DNA of 64,000 nt from Afipia sp. Root123D2. GTDB lineage: Bacteria; Pseudomonadota; Alphaproteobacteria; Rhizobiales; Xanthobacteraceae. Position numbers and translations under genes: made by a program. The stretch lies in the NCBI RefSeq assembly GCF_001425835.1, contig NZ_LMDP01000001.1:63476-127475 (forward strand), read 5' to 3'. Position 1 is the stretch's first letter. Each line of letters begins with the position of its first letter. This document shows positions 26,392 to 35,858 of the stretch, in pieces. A model generated the notes under the pieces. That model worked only from the letters and a program-made list of their open reading frames with translations. It did no database searches and had not been told where the DNA came from.

Positions 26392-26435
26392 GCCAGAACG
26401 TCTGAGCCAGAACGTCTGAGCCAGAACGTCTGAGC
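26382..26435 (+). repeat. 14-bp tandem repeat spanning the aldehyde dehydrogenase stop codon
   Basis: The unit GAACGTCTGAGCCA occurs at 26382, 26396 and 26410, with a 12-base partial copy at 26424. The first copy contains the last codons and the TGA stop; later copies lie downstream of it. The copies are identical, which implies recent slippage or a sequencing/assembly artefact. Confidence 0.92.
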
Positions 26436-26464
26436 ATTGTCTCCTCCCGGAGATGCTCAAAACT

Positions 26465-26492
26465 AAAACGCGGACCGTGAGGCCCGCGTTTT
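26465..26492. terminator. Terminator between aldehyde dehydrogenase and rpsU
   Basis: AAAACGCGG (26465-26473) and CCGCGTTTT (26484-26492) form the stem, followed by TCTTT. Convergent genes on both sides could use it. Confidence 0.8.
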
Positions 26493-26516
26493 CTTTATCT
26501 GAATTCGTTTGATTGC

Positions 26517-26813
26517 TTAGCGCGGTCCGCGCGGACCAGCACCCGGGGCGCCAGCGCCGGCGCCACGCGCGCCGCGGTCGGCGCCGAACACGGGCTTCGG
26601 CTTCATCGGTAGCAGGCCTTCGCGCTGCAGCTTCTTGCGCGCCAGCTTGCGGGCGCGGCGAACGGCTTCCGCCTTCTCGCGGGCCTTCTTTTCGGACGGC
26701 TTTTCGTAATGGCCGCGGAGCTTCATCTCGCGGAAAATGCCCTCGCGCTGCATCTTCTTCTTCAGCGCCTTGAGAGCCTGGTCGACATTGTTATCGCGGA
26801 CGAGAACCTGCAC
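26517..26813 (-). CDS. rpsU: 30S ribosomal protein S21
   Basis: Protein of 98 residues. The first 70 match S21: [20 protein letters not shown], then [22 protein letters not shown] and a Lys/Arg-rich helix. S21 sits on the small-subunit platform near the 16S 3' end and helps initiation. The last 20 residues form a Gly/Ala/Pro/Arg tail that is longer than the E. coli protein, common in this group and probably disordered. It is transcribed singly between purK and the aldehyde dehydrogenase gene. Confidence 0.95.
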   Translation of the reverse strand: MQVLVRDNNVDQALKALKKKMQREGIFREMKLRGHYEKPSEKKAREKAEAVRRARKLARKKLQREGLLPMKPKPVFGADRGARGAGAGAPGAGPRGPR

Positions 26814-26971
26814 GCGGCATCCTCTTTTCTATCGGTTTGGAATTCTGTCGTCGCCAAGGGGCCGGCAAGGCCATACCCCCGGACGTTCAAGGGCGCGGAT
26901 GTACCAGATCAAACCGGGAATGTCCACCAGCGGGGCGGGATTTCAGGCCGCGCGAATAGCTATTTCCCGGC

Positions 26972-28081
26972 TTATTTCGCTGCCGGACCGGCCGGTTTGA
27001 CCTCGGTCACATGGCCCATTTTGCGGCCCGGGCGCGGTGCCCCTTTACCGTATAAATGGACCGTGGCGCCGGGAACCGTCAGCCATTTGCCGTGATCGAG
27101 GATCTCGTCCCCGATCAAATTGGTCATAGTGACTGTCCCGTGGCGCACCGGATGGGCCAGCGGCCAGCCGGCGATCGCCCGGATATGCTGCTCGAACTGC
27201 GACACCGAGGCGCCGTCCAGCGTCCAGTGGCCCGAATTGTGCACCCGGGGGGCGATCTCGTTGACCAGCAAAGTAGGGCCGTCAGCGCCGGGGACCACGA
27301 ACATCTCCACCGCCAGCACCCCGACATAGCCGAGGGCGGTGGCGATGGTCTTGGTGATGGTCCGCGCCTGTTCGGCCAGCGTCTCGGGAATCCGGGCCGG
27401 GGCGTAGGAGAATTTCAGGATGTGGTCCTGATGTTCGTTCTCGGTGACGTCGTAGCAGACGACCTCGCCGCCGGAGCCGCGCGCGGCGATCACCGAAATC
27501 TCGCGCTCGAACGGCACGAAGGCCTCGAGGATCGCGGCCTTGGTTTCGAGGTCGGCCCAGATCGCGTCGGGATCGTCGCCCTCGCGGATGATCGCCTGGC
27601 CCTTGCCGTCATAGCCGAAGCGTCGCGTCTTGATCACGGCGGGAAGGCCGATCTTGCCGATCGCGGCACGCAGTGTGGCGGCGGAATTGACGTCGGCGTA
27701 ACGAGCTGTCGGGATTCCGAGCTTGCTGACGAAGTCCTTCTCGGCGAGGCGGTCCTGCGTGGTTTCCAGCACCTTCGGGTCCGGCAGCACCGGGCGGCGC
27801 GCGGCGAGGATCATCGCGGTCGCGGACGGCACGTTTTCGAATTCATAGGTGATGACGCTGACGTCGGAGGCGAACAGCTCCAGCGCCTCGACATCGGCGT
27901 ATTCGGCGCAGGTCGCGTTCTGCACCACATCGAACGCCGGCGAATCCGGGTCAGGCGAAAACACCTGCGCCCTCAGGCCGAGGCGCGCCGCTGCCAGCGC
28001 CAGCATCCGGCCCAGCTGTCCGCCGCCGAGAATTCCGATGGTGTCGCCCGGCTTGAGCGGCACCCACTGCGATGATGTCAC
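26972..28081 (-). CDS. purK: N5-carboxyaminoimidazole ribonucleotide synthase (PurK)
   Basis: ATP-grasp enzyme of 369 residues that carboxylates AIR with ATP and bicarbonate in purine synthesis. Visible are the N-terminal [24 protein letters not shown], the ATP-grasp elements ([26 protein letters not shown]) and the metal-site [13 protein letters not shown]. The chosen start is the GTG at 28081, because its GTGA overlaps the purE stop by four bases. A longer in-frame ATG at 28132 would lie inside purE and is less likely. PurE acts on its product, so the pair forms one functional and transcriptional unit. Confidence 0.93.
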   Translation of the reverse strand: MTSSQWVPLKPGDTIGILGGGQLGRMLALAAARLGLRAQVFSPDPDSPAFDVVQNATCAEYADVEALELFASDVSVITYEFENVPSATAMILAARRPVLPDPKVLETTQDRLAEKDFVSKLGIPTARYADVNSAATLRAAIGKIGLPAVIKTRRFGYDGKGQAIIREGDDPDAIWADLETKAAILEAFVPFEREISVIAARGSGGEVVCYDVTENEHQDHILKFSYAPARIPETLAEQARTITKTIATALGYVGVLAVEMFVVPGADGPTLLVNEIAPRVHNSGHWTLDGASVSQFEQHIRAIAGWPLAHPVRHGTVTMTNLIGDEILDHGKWLTVPGATVHLYGKGAPRPGRKMGHVTEVKPAGPAAK

Positions 28082-28566
28082 GCCGTTCCCTCCGGCCGCT
28101 CGCTGACGGCCTCGGTCTGTTGCTTGCGCCATGCGGCAAGCCTTGTCGCAAGACCGGCATCGTTGAGCGCCAGCACGCTGGCGGCCAGCAATGCCGCGTT
28201 GATGGCGCCGGGCTTGCCGATCGCCAATGTGCCGACCGGAATGCCCGCGGGCATCTGGACGATCGAATAGAGCGAATCGACGCCGGCCAGCGCCTTCGAT
28301 TCCACAGGCACGCCGAACACCGGAAGTTCCGTCAACGAGGCGGTCATGCCCGGAAGATGGGCGGCCCCGCCGGCGCCCGCGATCACCACCTTAAAGCCGG
28401 CGGCCTTGGCGCCCTTGGCGAATTTGAACAGCCGTTCCGGCGTACGGTGGGCCGATACGATCAGCTTCTCGTGGGTCACGCCCAGCGCGGTCAGCGTCTC
28501 GGCGGCGTGGCGCATGGTCTCCCAGTCAGACTGGCTTCCCATGATAATGGCGACGGGGGGACTCAT
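28078..28566 (-). CDS. purE: N5-CAIR mutase (PurE, class I)
   Basis: Protein of 162 residues matching class I Pur[15 protein letters not shown] at the start, the catalytic-loop region [13 protein letters not shown] and [17 protein letters not shown]. It converts N5-CAIR to CAIR and pairs with PurK for the two-step route to CAIR. The usual octamer-forming length is kept. The stop overlaps the purK GTG. It is followed upstream (28567-28856) by about 290 bp with no supported gene, presumably holding the promoter. Confidence 0.95.
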   Translation of the reverse strand: MSPPVAIIMGSQSDWETMRHAAETLTALGVTHEKLIVSAHRTPERLFKFAKGAKAAGFKVVIAGAGGAAHLPGMTASLTELPVFGVPVESKALAGVDSLYSIVQMPAGIPVGTLAIGKPGAINAALLAASVLALNDAGLATRLAAWRKQQTEAVSERPEGTA

Positions 28567-28856
28567 GACGATGCTTCAAACCATGCGCAAAGAGGCCGGA
28601 TTATAAGGGTGGCCTTTTGGCTGGCAACCGGCCGGGAACGGCTCACCTTTCATGATCAAAGCGGCCGAGTGCAAGCGAATTTGTTCGAAAAAGGCAGCCG
28701 GGGACGGATTGTTTTGAACGGGACATATGCAGCGGGGCAACAGGCGTTGGTGATGCAATTACGGTCAAGGCGGGTTCCAAGGATGTCATCGACCGGCCGG
28801 CATACGTCTTTCGTTGGCGGTCGAATGCCGCAGGTCGATCGCCGATCAGGGTCTCC

Positions 28857-29063
28857 TCAGGCGATGATGTCGGGCGTGATCTGATCTTCGAGGAAGGAAA
28901 TGCGGTCACGCAATTGCAGCTTGCGCTTTTTCAACCGTTGCAATCGCAGAAGATCCGGCGCCGGAGAATGATGCAGCGCGTCGATTGCTGCATCGAGGTC
29001 ACGGTGCTCCTGTTGCAACTTTGCAAGCTCCAGAGCGAACTCGTTGTTGTCCTGTTCCGTCAT
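28857..29063 (-). CDS. YdcH-type DUF465 protein, copy 1
   Basis: Protein of 68 residues predicted to be mostly helical and coiled-coil. The core LAKLQQEHRDLDAAIDALHH followed by LLRLQRLKKRKLQLRDRISFLED is typical of DUF465 (YdcH), a family of unknown function. It is divergent from a second DUF465 gene at 29335, with 271 bp between them. The two are about 30-35% alike by eye in the LKKRKLQLRD/LKRRKLFLKD helix, so they are paralogues rather than a recent duplication. The first residues are polar, with no membrane segment. Confidence 0.85.
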   Translation of the reverse strand: MTEQDNNEFALELAKLQQEHRDLDAAIDALHHSPAPDLLRLQRLKKRKLQLRDRISFLEDQITPDIIA

Positions 29064-29334
29064 GACCGCCGAGATTTACTTCGAGACGCGAGACCTGCCG
29101 ATCAGGCCGATCCGTTCACAGCCTCATTCTCTTCGCAGAAAATAGCGGACAGTTCCAGCGGCGGTATCGGGACCGACGTATCGTTAATCGGATATTCGCT
29201 CCATCACAATTCGTTTCACCTAACACCAAAATTTCAACGGGCCGTCTGCGAACGACATCGACAGATGATGCCTGTCGTGTAAACTCAACTGTCCAGATCC
29301 AAGTCTGAGGTCCACTGAAAGAGGAGACTTCATT

Positions 29335-29520
29335 ATGGCGATTGAGGCGCATCTCGTTGAACTGGAACGGAAACACCGCACCCTGGAAAACGAATTGCAC
29401 GAGGCTCTGCTCCATCTCTCCATTGACGATCTGCAGATCATCGAACTGAAACGCCGCAAACTCTTTCTCAAAGACGAAATCGAACGCATCAAACAATCGT
29501 CGAGCGCGACAGTTCACTGA
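29335..29520 (+). CDS. YdcH-type DUF465 protein, copy 2
   Basis: Protein of 61 residues with the DUF465 helix pair: LVELERKHRTLENELHEALLH, then LQIIELKRRKLFLKDEIERIK. It has a good start context (GAGGAGA about 10 bases before the ATG). Function is unknown; such small proteins are soluble and coiled-coil. It faces away from the first copy. The shared interval presumably holds both promoters, which I could not assign. Confidence 0.85.
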   Translation: MAIEAHLVELERKHRTLENELHEALLHLSIDDLQIIELKRRKLFLKDEIERIKQSSSATVH

Positions 29521-29653
29521 CGCAATCCTTCACCTGACATCTCGTCGGCGCAACGGTTTTCACCGACTGCGAGGCTATGCGTCCTGCAACCGGGATTGGT
29601 GCGGTGATGCACCATGTCTCGCGGGTTGCGATGCCATCCTGTGATGTTTTGTC

Positions 29654-30754
29654 TCAGGCCGCGAACTCGCCGACATAGTCGGCGATGGCGAGCGACGAGG
29701 TCAGGCCGGGGGATTCGATCCCGAACAGGTTGATCAGTCCGGTGACGCCGTGGTCCTGCGGCCCCTGGATCATGAAGTCCTGCACGGCGACGGCGGGCGG
29801 CACGATCTTGGGCCGGATTCCCGAATAGCTCGGCAGCAGCGCGTTGTCCGGCAGCGTCGGCCAGTAACGCCGGATCGCTGGATAGAACCGCTCCGCGCGT
29901 GACGGATCGACGGCATAATCGATCGCCTCGATCCATTCGACGTCGGGGCCGAAGCGAGCCTGCCCCGCCATGTCGAGAGTGAGATGGACGCCGAGGCCGC
30001 CCGGCTCGGGCACCGGATAGATCAGGTGCGAGAACGGCGCACGCGCGCTGCAACTGAAGTAATTGCCTTTGGCAAGATAGTTCGCGGGAATGCGATCCGC
30101 TGGCATGCCGTCGATCGCACGGGCGAGCGCGGGTGCGTAGAGACCGGCGGCGTTGACGAGAAGCCCGCATGCCATGGTCATCGGCGCTTCGCCACCAACC
30201 TCGGCGACAATGCCGTCGGCCGTCACTGTCGCGCGCAGCAGCGGTGCATGGAAGGCGAGAGCCGCACCGGCGCTTTCGGCATCGCCGCGCAGTGCCAGCA
30301 TGTAGGCGTGGCTGTCGATGATTCCGGTCGACGGCGACAGCAGCGCGCCGACGCAGTTCAGCGCCGGTTCCAGCGCGCATGCCTCGGCGCCGCTCAGCGG
30401 CTGCAGATCGAACACCCCGTTGGCGGCGGCGCGGACCTTGATCGAAGCGAGCTTCTCGCTCTCGGCCTCGGTGGTGGCGACGATCAGCTTGCCGCAGCGT
30501 TTGTGCGGCACGCCGTGATCGGCGCAATAGTCGTACAGTGCCTTTTTGCCATCGACGCACATCCGCGCCATCAGGCTGCCGGCCGCATAGTAGATGCCGG
30601 CATGGATAACTTCGCTGTTGCGCGATGAGGTACCGGTGCCGATGTCCTCGGCGCTTTCCAGCACGATCACCTCGCGTCCCGCCTGCGCAAGCTTGCGCGC
30701 GATCGCCAGACCGACCACGCCGGCGCCGACAACAATACAGTCAATGCGATCCAT
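29654..30754 (-). CDS. lhgO: FAD-dependent oxidoreductase, L-2-hydroxyglutarate oxidase-like
   Basis: Protein of 366 residues with the DAO-type FAD fold: the N-terminal [29 protein letters not shown], then the [25 protein letters not shown] motif typical of the LhgO / L2HGDH group. The C-terminus returns to the cofactor with SYSGIRPKI and [23 protein letters not shown]. LhgO oxidises L-2-hydroxyglutarate to 2-oxoglutarate, passing electrons to quinone. The family call is firm; the substrate is inferred from similarity. It is transcribed alone, with about 130 bp before the divergent DUF465 gene's stop and 203 bp to the next gene. Confidence 0.8.
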   Translation of the reverse strand: MDRIDCIVVGAGVVGLAIARKLAQAGREVIVLESAEDIGTGTSSRNSEVIHAGIYYAAGSLMARMCVDGKKALYDYCADHGVPHKRCGKLIVATTEAESEKLASIKVRAAANGVFDLQPLSGAEACALEPALNCVGALLSPSTGIIDSHAYMLALRGDAESAGAALAFHAPLLRATVTADGIVAEVGGEAPMTMACGLLVNAAGLYAPALARAIDGMPADRIPANYLAKGNYFSCSARAPFSHLIYPVPEPGGLGVHLTLDMAGQARFGPDVEWIEAIDYAVDPSRAERFYPAIRRYWPTLPDNALLPSYSGIRPKIVPPAVAVQDFMIQGPQDHGVTGLINLFGIESPGLTSSLAIADYVGEFAA

Positions 30755-30957
30755 GGGCAGTCCGGAACGGGAAGCGATCGGGGCGGGTGATTATTTGGAA
30801 GGCAGACGGGCGCCGCGCGCGCGAGCTTGTTAGGGCTTCATTAAGCATGACCGACCAATTGCCCGAATTTAAGTCATAATCCTGAGGGGGCCGGGTAGGC
30901 GTTTACCCGATTCAAACGGCTGCAGCCAGACAGTATCTGCGAAGAATTCCGTAGGTA

Positions 30958-33666
30958 ATGATGACAGGCTGGCAGAAGCAGGCTGGGAAGAAGACCGCGA
31001 CGTGCGTGATGGCCGTGGCGTGCCTTGTCGTCATTGCTGCCACGTGCGGGCAGGCTGTCGCTCAAGCTGCTGGCGCGACAGATGGCACTCCAGTCACTGC
31101 TCAATACGCTATCGAAAAGAAGGCGATGATATGGCAGATGCTGGTTAGCGGCTTTATCGTCGTGGCATTCCTGACATCGATCATTCTCTGGATCGTCGCG
31201 GCGTTGCGCCGGACGCGCCGCGCAAACATGCGCCGCGAGACGTTCGTCACATCGGCGCTGAACAATCTGTCCCAGGGCATTCTCATGGTGAACGCCCAGC
31301 GGCGCGTCACCTATTGCAACAATCGTTATCTTGAACTTTACGGGCTGACGCGCGCCGATATTCGCAGGGGCATAACTGGCCGCGAACTCGCTGAATTGCG
31401 TCATGCGCGCGGGACGCTCGGCTGCGACATCGAGGCCTATTACAGGAATGCCGCGGCGGCGAACGGTTACATTGCCGAACTCGAGGATGGGCGCGCGATC
31501 CACATCAAGCACACCTATCTGCCGAATGGCGGTGTGGTCGCGACCCATGAAGATTGCACCGAGCAGCGCAAGATGTCGAAGGAACTGGCGCGCGCCAAGA
31601 CCTTCCTCGAATCCGTCATCGACAACATCCCGGTGTGCGTCGCCGCCAAGAACATCGAGGACGGCCGTTACATCCTCGCCAACCGCGCTTTCGAGCAGTT
31701 CTCCAACATTCCGCGCGAGCGTATCGTCGGACATCGGGCCGAGGAAATCTTCACGGCCAGGACGGCGAAGACCATCGCCGAAAACGACCGCGCCGTGATG
31801 GAATCCCCGAACGGTGAGGTCCGCACCGAGTTCATCATCGAACTCGGCAGGGGCGACCGCATTCTCGCCAGCAATCGCGTGATCGCGCGCGGCGAGAACG
31901 GCAGGCCGGAGTATCTGGTCGCGTTGTTCGAGGACGTCACCGGCCATCGCGAGATGTCGCTTGAGCTTCAGAGAACCAAAAAATTCCTCGAATTGATCGT
32001 CGACAACATTCCGGCGGCGCTGGTGGTCAAGCGGGTCGACGACGGCAGGTACGTTCTGGCCAATCGTGCCGCGGAAACGATCCTGAATCGCCGCCGCGAA
32101 GACGTGATCGGCTATACCGTCGAGGACGTTCATCCGGAGGCCGCTGCACGTTTCGTGGGAATGCGCGACAATGCCGCGATCCTCAAGGGCGGTCTTGTCA
32201 CCGAGGAGCATCCGGTTCCGACCGATGTCGGGCTGCGGCTGTTCACGACGCGGCGGGTGACGGTCACCGACGATTCAGGCAAGCCGCAATATCTCATCAA
32301 GACCAGCGAAGACATCACCGATCGGCGCGAAACGGAATCGCGCATGGCCCACATGGCCTATCACGATATCCTGACCGGCCTTCCGAACCGGGCCGCATTC
32401 CTGCAGGCGCTGACCCAGTTGATCGATGCCTGCGGCGGGACCGATGAGGAATTCGCGGTGGTTTCGGTCGACCTCGACCGGCTGAAGGAAATCAACGACG
32501 TGTTCGGGCACGCCGTCGGCGACAAGCTGCTGATCGAGGTCGCCAAGCGGATCGAGAAAGCCGCGCATGGCGGCGTGGTGGCGCGGCTCAGCGGCGACGA
32601 ATACGGCCTGATCATCGATGGCATTCAGCCGGAGGCCGCGCGGATCGTGGCGCAGCGCCTGATCGAGTCGATGCGTGAGGAGTTCCTGATCGACGGCAAG
32701 GCCGTTCACGTCGGCGCCACCGTCGGTGTCGCTATTTTCCCGCACAACGGCAAGGACGGGGCGTCGCTGCTCGCCAACGCGGACGCCGCGCTGTTTCGCG
32801 CCAAGGACAAGTCGCGCGGTTCGGTCAACTTCTTCGATGCCGCGACCGACCAGCAGATCCGCGATCGCCGGGCACTGCATCAGGATCTGTCCAACGCGAT
32901 CCGCAACGGCGAATTGTCGCTGCACTATCAGCCGCAGACCCATGCGAGACACACCGTCACCGGCGATGATGTTATCGGCTTCGAGGCGCTGGCGCGGTGG
33001 ATTCATCCGACCCGCGGCTTCATTCCGCCCGGCGACTTCATTCCGCTGGCAGAGGAAAGCGGCCTGATCGTCGAGATGGGCGAGTGGATCCTGCGCATGG
33101 CCTGCCGCGAGGCGTCGTCGTGGCCAAAGCATCTGCAGATCGCCGTCAACCTGTCGCCGGCGCAGTTCATGCACGGCGATCTCGTCGGCCTCGTCCATTC
33201 GATCCTGCTGGAAACCGGCCTGACGCCGGGGCGGCTGGAGCTTGAAATCACCGAAGGCGTGCTGATCGAGGATTTCGACCGCGGCCTGTCATTGCTGCGG
33301 CGGCTGAAGGCGCTCGGCGTACGCATCGCGATGGACGATTTCGGCAGTGGCTACTCGTCGCTGACCTATCTGCAGGCGTTCCCGTTCGACAAGATCAAGA
33401 TCGACCGGGCGTTCGTGATGAATCTCGGCCGCAATCCGCAGTCCGCGGCGATCATTCGCGCGATGATCGGGCTCGGCCACGGCCTAGATATTTCCATCGT
33501 CGCTGAAGGCGTCGAGACCCAGGAACAACTGAGCTTCCTTGCCGTCGAAGCTTGCGACCAGGTGCAGGGCTATTTCCTCGGCAAGCCTGCGCCGATCGCG
33601 CAATACGACGCCTGGGTCGGCCGCGACGCGCGGGTCGACGCCGTGCAGGTCCGTAAGCGCGGCTGA
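30958..33666 (+). CDS. PAS-PAS-PAS-GGDEF-EAL signalling protein
   Basis: Protein of 902 residues. It has an N-terminal signal-like segment (about 13-36) and a membrane helix (about 60-80), then three PAS domains (about 95-205, 215-335, 340-455). GGDEF (about 460-620) and EAL (about 640-890) domains follow. The diguanylate cyclase active site reads SGDEY (545-549), a weak match to GG(D/E)EF. The EAL site is intact (EAL at 676-678, DDFGSGYSSL), so phosphodiesterase activity on c-di-GMP looks likelier than synthesis. Two adjacent ATG codons begin the frame; no strong Shine-Dalgarno is visible. It is transcribed alone, 162 bp upstream of a polyamine-type ABC operon. Confidence 0.9.
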   Translation: MMTGWQKQAGKKTATCVMAVACLVVIAATCGQAVAQAAGATDGTPVTAQYAIEKKAMIWQMLVSGFIVVAFLTSIILWIVAALRRTRRANMRRETFVTSALNNLSQGILMVNAQRRVTYCNNRYLELYGLTRADIRRGITGRELAELRHARGTLGCDIEAYYRNAAAANGYIAELEDGRAIHIKHTYLPNGGVVATHEDCTEQRKMSKELARAKTFLESVIDNIPVCVAAKNIEDGRYILANRAFEQFSNIPRERIVGHRAEEIFTARTAKTIAENDRAVMESPNGEVRTEFIIELGRGDRILASNRVIARGENGRPEYLVALFEDVTGHREMSLELQRTKKFLELIVDNIPAALVVKRVDDGRYVLANRAAETILNRRREDVIGYTVEDVHPEAAARFVGMRDNAAILKGGLVTEEHPVPTDVGLRLFTTRRVTVTDDSGKPQYLIKTSEDITDRRETESRMAHMAYHDILTGLPNRAAFLQALTQLIDACGGTDEEFAVVSVDLDRLKEINDVFGHAVGDKLLIEVAKRIEKAAHGGVVARLSGDEYGLIIDGIQPEAARIVAQRLIESMREEFLIDGKAVHVGATVGVAIFPHNGKDGASLLANADAALFRAKDKSRGSVNFFDAATDQQIRDRRALHQDLSNAIRNGELSLHYQPQTHARHTVTGDDVIGFEALARWIHPTRGFIPPGDFIPLAEESGLIVEMGEWILRMACREASSWPKHLQIAVNLSPAQFMHGDLVGLVHSILLETGLTPGRLELEITEGVLIEDFDRGLSLLRRLKALGVRIAMDDFGSGYSSLTYLQAFPFDKIKIDRAFVMNLGRNPQSAAIIRAMIGLGHGLDISIVAEGVETQEQLSFLAVEACDQVQGYFLGKPAPIAQYDAWVGRDARVDAVQVRKRG

Positions 33667-33828
33667 AGCCGCGCGGCGCAAGGTCGCTGCCTGCGCCCTT
33701 GCATTTCGCCCCAAATCCGGGTTCATCACCGCGCCCGTTCGGCCACAGGCCGCACGGAGCCGTGCCGGCGCGTTCATGACGCCGGCGAAAGCGCTGCTAT
33801 ACTGAGTAGCGAATTCGGGCGGGAGGCA

Positions 33829-34944
33829 ATGACGGACAATCTGGGGAACTCGCGCGGCGCATCGTCGCCGTTGCTGCGCGTCGCAAACGTGACCAAACGC
33901 TTCGGCGGCTTCACGGCGGTCGATGATCTGTCGCTCGACATCGTGCCCGGCGAGTTTTTCGCGTTGCTCGGCCCGAGCGGCTGCGGAAAGACGACGCTGT
34001 TGCGGATGCTGGCGGGTTTCGAGACGCCGGATGCCGGCGATATCCTGCTCGACGGCAGCAGCATCGCACAAGTCGCGCCGCATCAGCGGCCCGTCAACAT
34101 GATGTTCCAGAACTATGCGCTGTTTCCGCATCTCACTGTCGCGGACAACATCGCGTTCGGGCTGAAGCGCGCGGGATTGCCGAAGCCGGACATCGACGCG
34201 CGGGTCGAAGAGATGGTCGCGCTGGCCCGGCTGCAAGGCATGGAGGCGCGACGTCCCGATCAGCTGTCCGGCGGACAACGGCAGCGCGTTGCGCTGGCGC
34301 GTTCTCTGGCCCCGCGGCCGCGGATGTTGCTGCTCGACGAGCCGCTTGCCGCGCTCGACAAGAAACTGCGCGAGACGACCCAGGCGGAATTGCTCGAAGT
34401 GCAGCGTAGGCTCGGCATGACCTTCATCATCGTCACCCACGATCAGGAGGAGGCGATGACCGTCGCCGATCGGATCGGCGTGATGAATCAGGGACGACTG
34501 GTGCAGGTGGCGACGCCGCGCGCGCTGTACGAGGCGCCGAACTCGCGCTGGGTTGCGGGCTTTGTCGGCAACATCAACATGATCGAAGGCCAAGTGACGT
34601 CGAGCGACGGCGGCTGCATCACGGTTGCGGCAGCCGATGCCGGCAAGATCGTCGTGGCAGGCTCGGCATCGGCGCCGTCGGTCTGTATTGCGATCCGGCC
34701 GGAGAAGATCGCGCTGTCCCGCGCCGACGAGGACGCGGCGGGTGGCGTCAATGCGTTGAGGGGAACGCTGCTCGACATCAGTTATCTCGGTGGCACGTCG
34801 ACGATCAGGGTCCAGCTCGACGGCGGTGCGGTGTTGCGTGTTGCCGTCGCCAACGCGACCCGGACCGATGTCGAGACTTTTGCATCCGGCCAGCGCATCA
34901 CGGCGTCGTTCGCGCCAGCCGATTGTGTGGTGCTCGAATCATGA
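33829..34944 (+). CDS. potG: Putrescine-type ABC transporter ATP-binding protein (PotG-like)
   Basis: ATPase of 371 residues from the ATG at 33829, set by GGGAGG. All motifs are present: Walker A GPSGCGKTT near 50-58, Q-loop QNYALFP, signature LSGGQRQRVALARS, Walker B LLLDEPLAAL and H-loop VTHDQEEAMT. A TOBE-type C-terminal domain follows from about residue 250. It powers import with the two permeases that follow (4-bp overlap at ATGA). Permease sequences place it with PotG/PotGHI, but PotA-like spermidine or other cation substrates are not excluded. No binding-protein gene follows. Confidence 0.88.
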   Translation: MTDNLGNSRGASSPLLRVANVTKRFGGFTAVDDLSLDIVPGEFFALLGPSGCGKTTLLRMLAGFETPDAGDILLDGSSIAQVAPHQRPVNMMFQNYALFPHLTVADNIAFGLKRAGLPKPDIDARVEEMVALARLQGMEARRPDQLSGGQRQRVALARSLAPRPRMLLLDEPLAALDKKLRETTQAELLEVQRRLGMTFIIVTHDQEEAMTVADRIGVMNQGRLVQVATPRALYEAPNSRWVAGFVGNINMIEGQVTSSDGGCITVAAADAGKIVVAGSASAPSVCIAIRPEKIALSRADEDAAGGVNALRGTLLDISYLGGTSTIRVQLDGGAVLRVAVANATRTDVETFASGQRITASFAPADCVVLES

Positions 34945-35858
34945 GCGCGCGCGGGCTGTTCACGCGTCCGGCGCGCCTTGCGGCACTGGCACCCTATCTG
35001 TGGATGGTGCTGTTCTTTCTGGTGCCGTTCGGCTTCGTGCTGAAGATCGCGTTGTCGCAGACGGCGATTGCGCAGCCGCCTTACGTGCCGGTGTTCGACA
35101 TCGCTGCCGGGTGGGAGGCGATCAAGGTTGCCGCCGCGCAATTGTCGCTCGACAATTTCCGGCTGCTGGCGTCGGACGATCTCTATTTCATGTCCTACGT
35201 GCGCAGCGTCACCGTGGCGCTGGCCTCGACCGCGATGCTGCTCGTCATCGGCTATCCGATCGCTTACGGCATGGCGCGGCTGCCGCAGCGCTGGCAGCCC
35301 ATCGCGATGATGTTGGTCATCATCCCATTCTGGACTTCGTTCCTGATCCGCATCTACGCCTGGATCAATATTCTGCAGCATGACGGGCTGCTCAACACCG
35401 TGCTGCTGGCGCTCGGTATCGTCGACAAGCCGGTGGTGTGGCTCGCGACCGATGCGGCGATGTATCTCGGCATCGTCTATTCGTATCTGCCGTTCATGAT
35501 CCTCCCGCTGTACGCGACGCTGGCGAAATCGGATGCGTCCTTGCTCGAAGCGGCCGCCGATCTCGGCTGTTCGCGGCTCAAGGCATTCTGGCTGGTGACG
35601 TTTCCGCTGTCGTTGCCGGGCATCGGCGCGGGCGCGTTGCTGTGTTTCATCCCGATCGTCGGCGAATTCGTGATTCCCGATTTGCTCGCAGGCTCGGACC
35701 GGATGATGATCGGCCAGACGCTGTGGCTCGAATTCTTCACCAACCGCGACTGGCCGGTGGCGTCCGCCACCGCCGCCGTGCTGCTGGTACTGCTGCTGGT
35801 GCCGCTTCTGATCTACGAGAAGCTGCAACGCCGTCAGCTCGACGGAGAGCGCGCATGA
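34941..35858 (+). CDS. potH: Putrescine-type ABC permease (PotH-like)
   Basis: Permease of 305 residues with six membrane helices. Long stretches match E. coli PotH as I recall it, for example DDLYF, LVIIPFWTSFLIRIYAW, YLGIVYSYLPFMILPLYA and FIPIVGEFVIPDLL. The EAA loop (EAAADLGCSRLKAFWLVTFPLSLPG) docks with the ATPase. The ATG overlaps the potG stop, and its own stop overlaps the potI start, so translation is coupled through all three genes. Confidence 0.88.
   Translation: MSARGLFTRPARLAALAPYLWMVLFFLVPFGFVLKIALSQTAIAQPPYVPVFDIAAGWEAIKVAAAQLSLDNFRLLASDDLYFMSYVRSVTVALASTAMLLVIGYPIAYGMARLPQRWQPIAMMLVIIPFWTSFLIRIYAWINILQHDGLLNTVLLALGIVDKPVVWLATDAAMYLGIVYSYLPFMILPLYATLAKSDASLLEAAADLGCSRLKAFWLVTFPLSLPGIGAGALLCFIPIVGEFVIPDLLAGSDRMMIGQTLWLEFFTNRDWPVASATAAVLLVLLLVPLLIYEKLQRRQLDGERA

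Noticed and set aside
28643-28909. An 88-codon minus-strand open frame upstream of purE
   Set aside because: It overlaps the clear DUF465 gene in another frame, has no convincing ribosome-binding site and its product is low in hydrophobic residues with no family resemblance.
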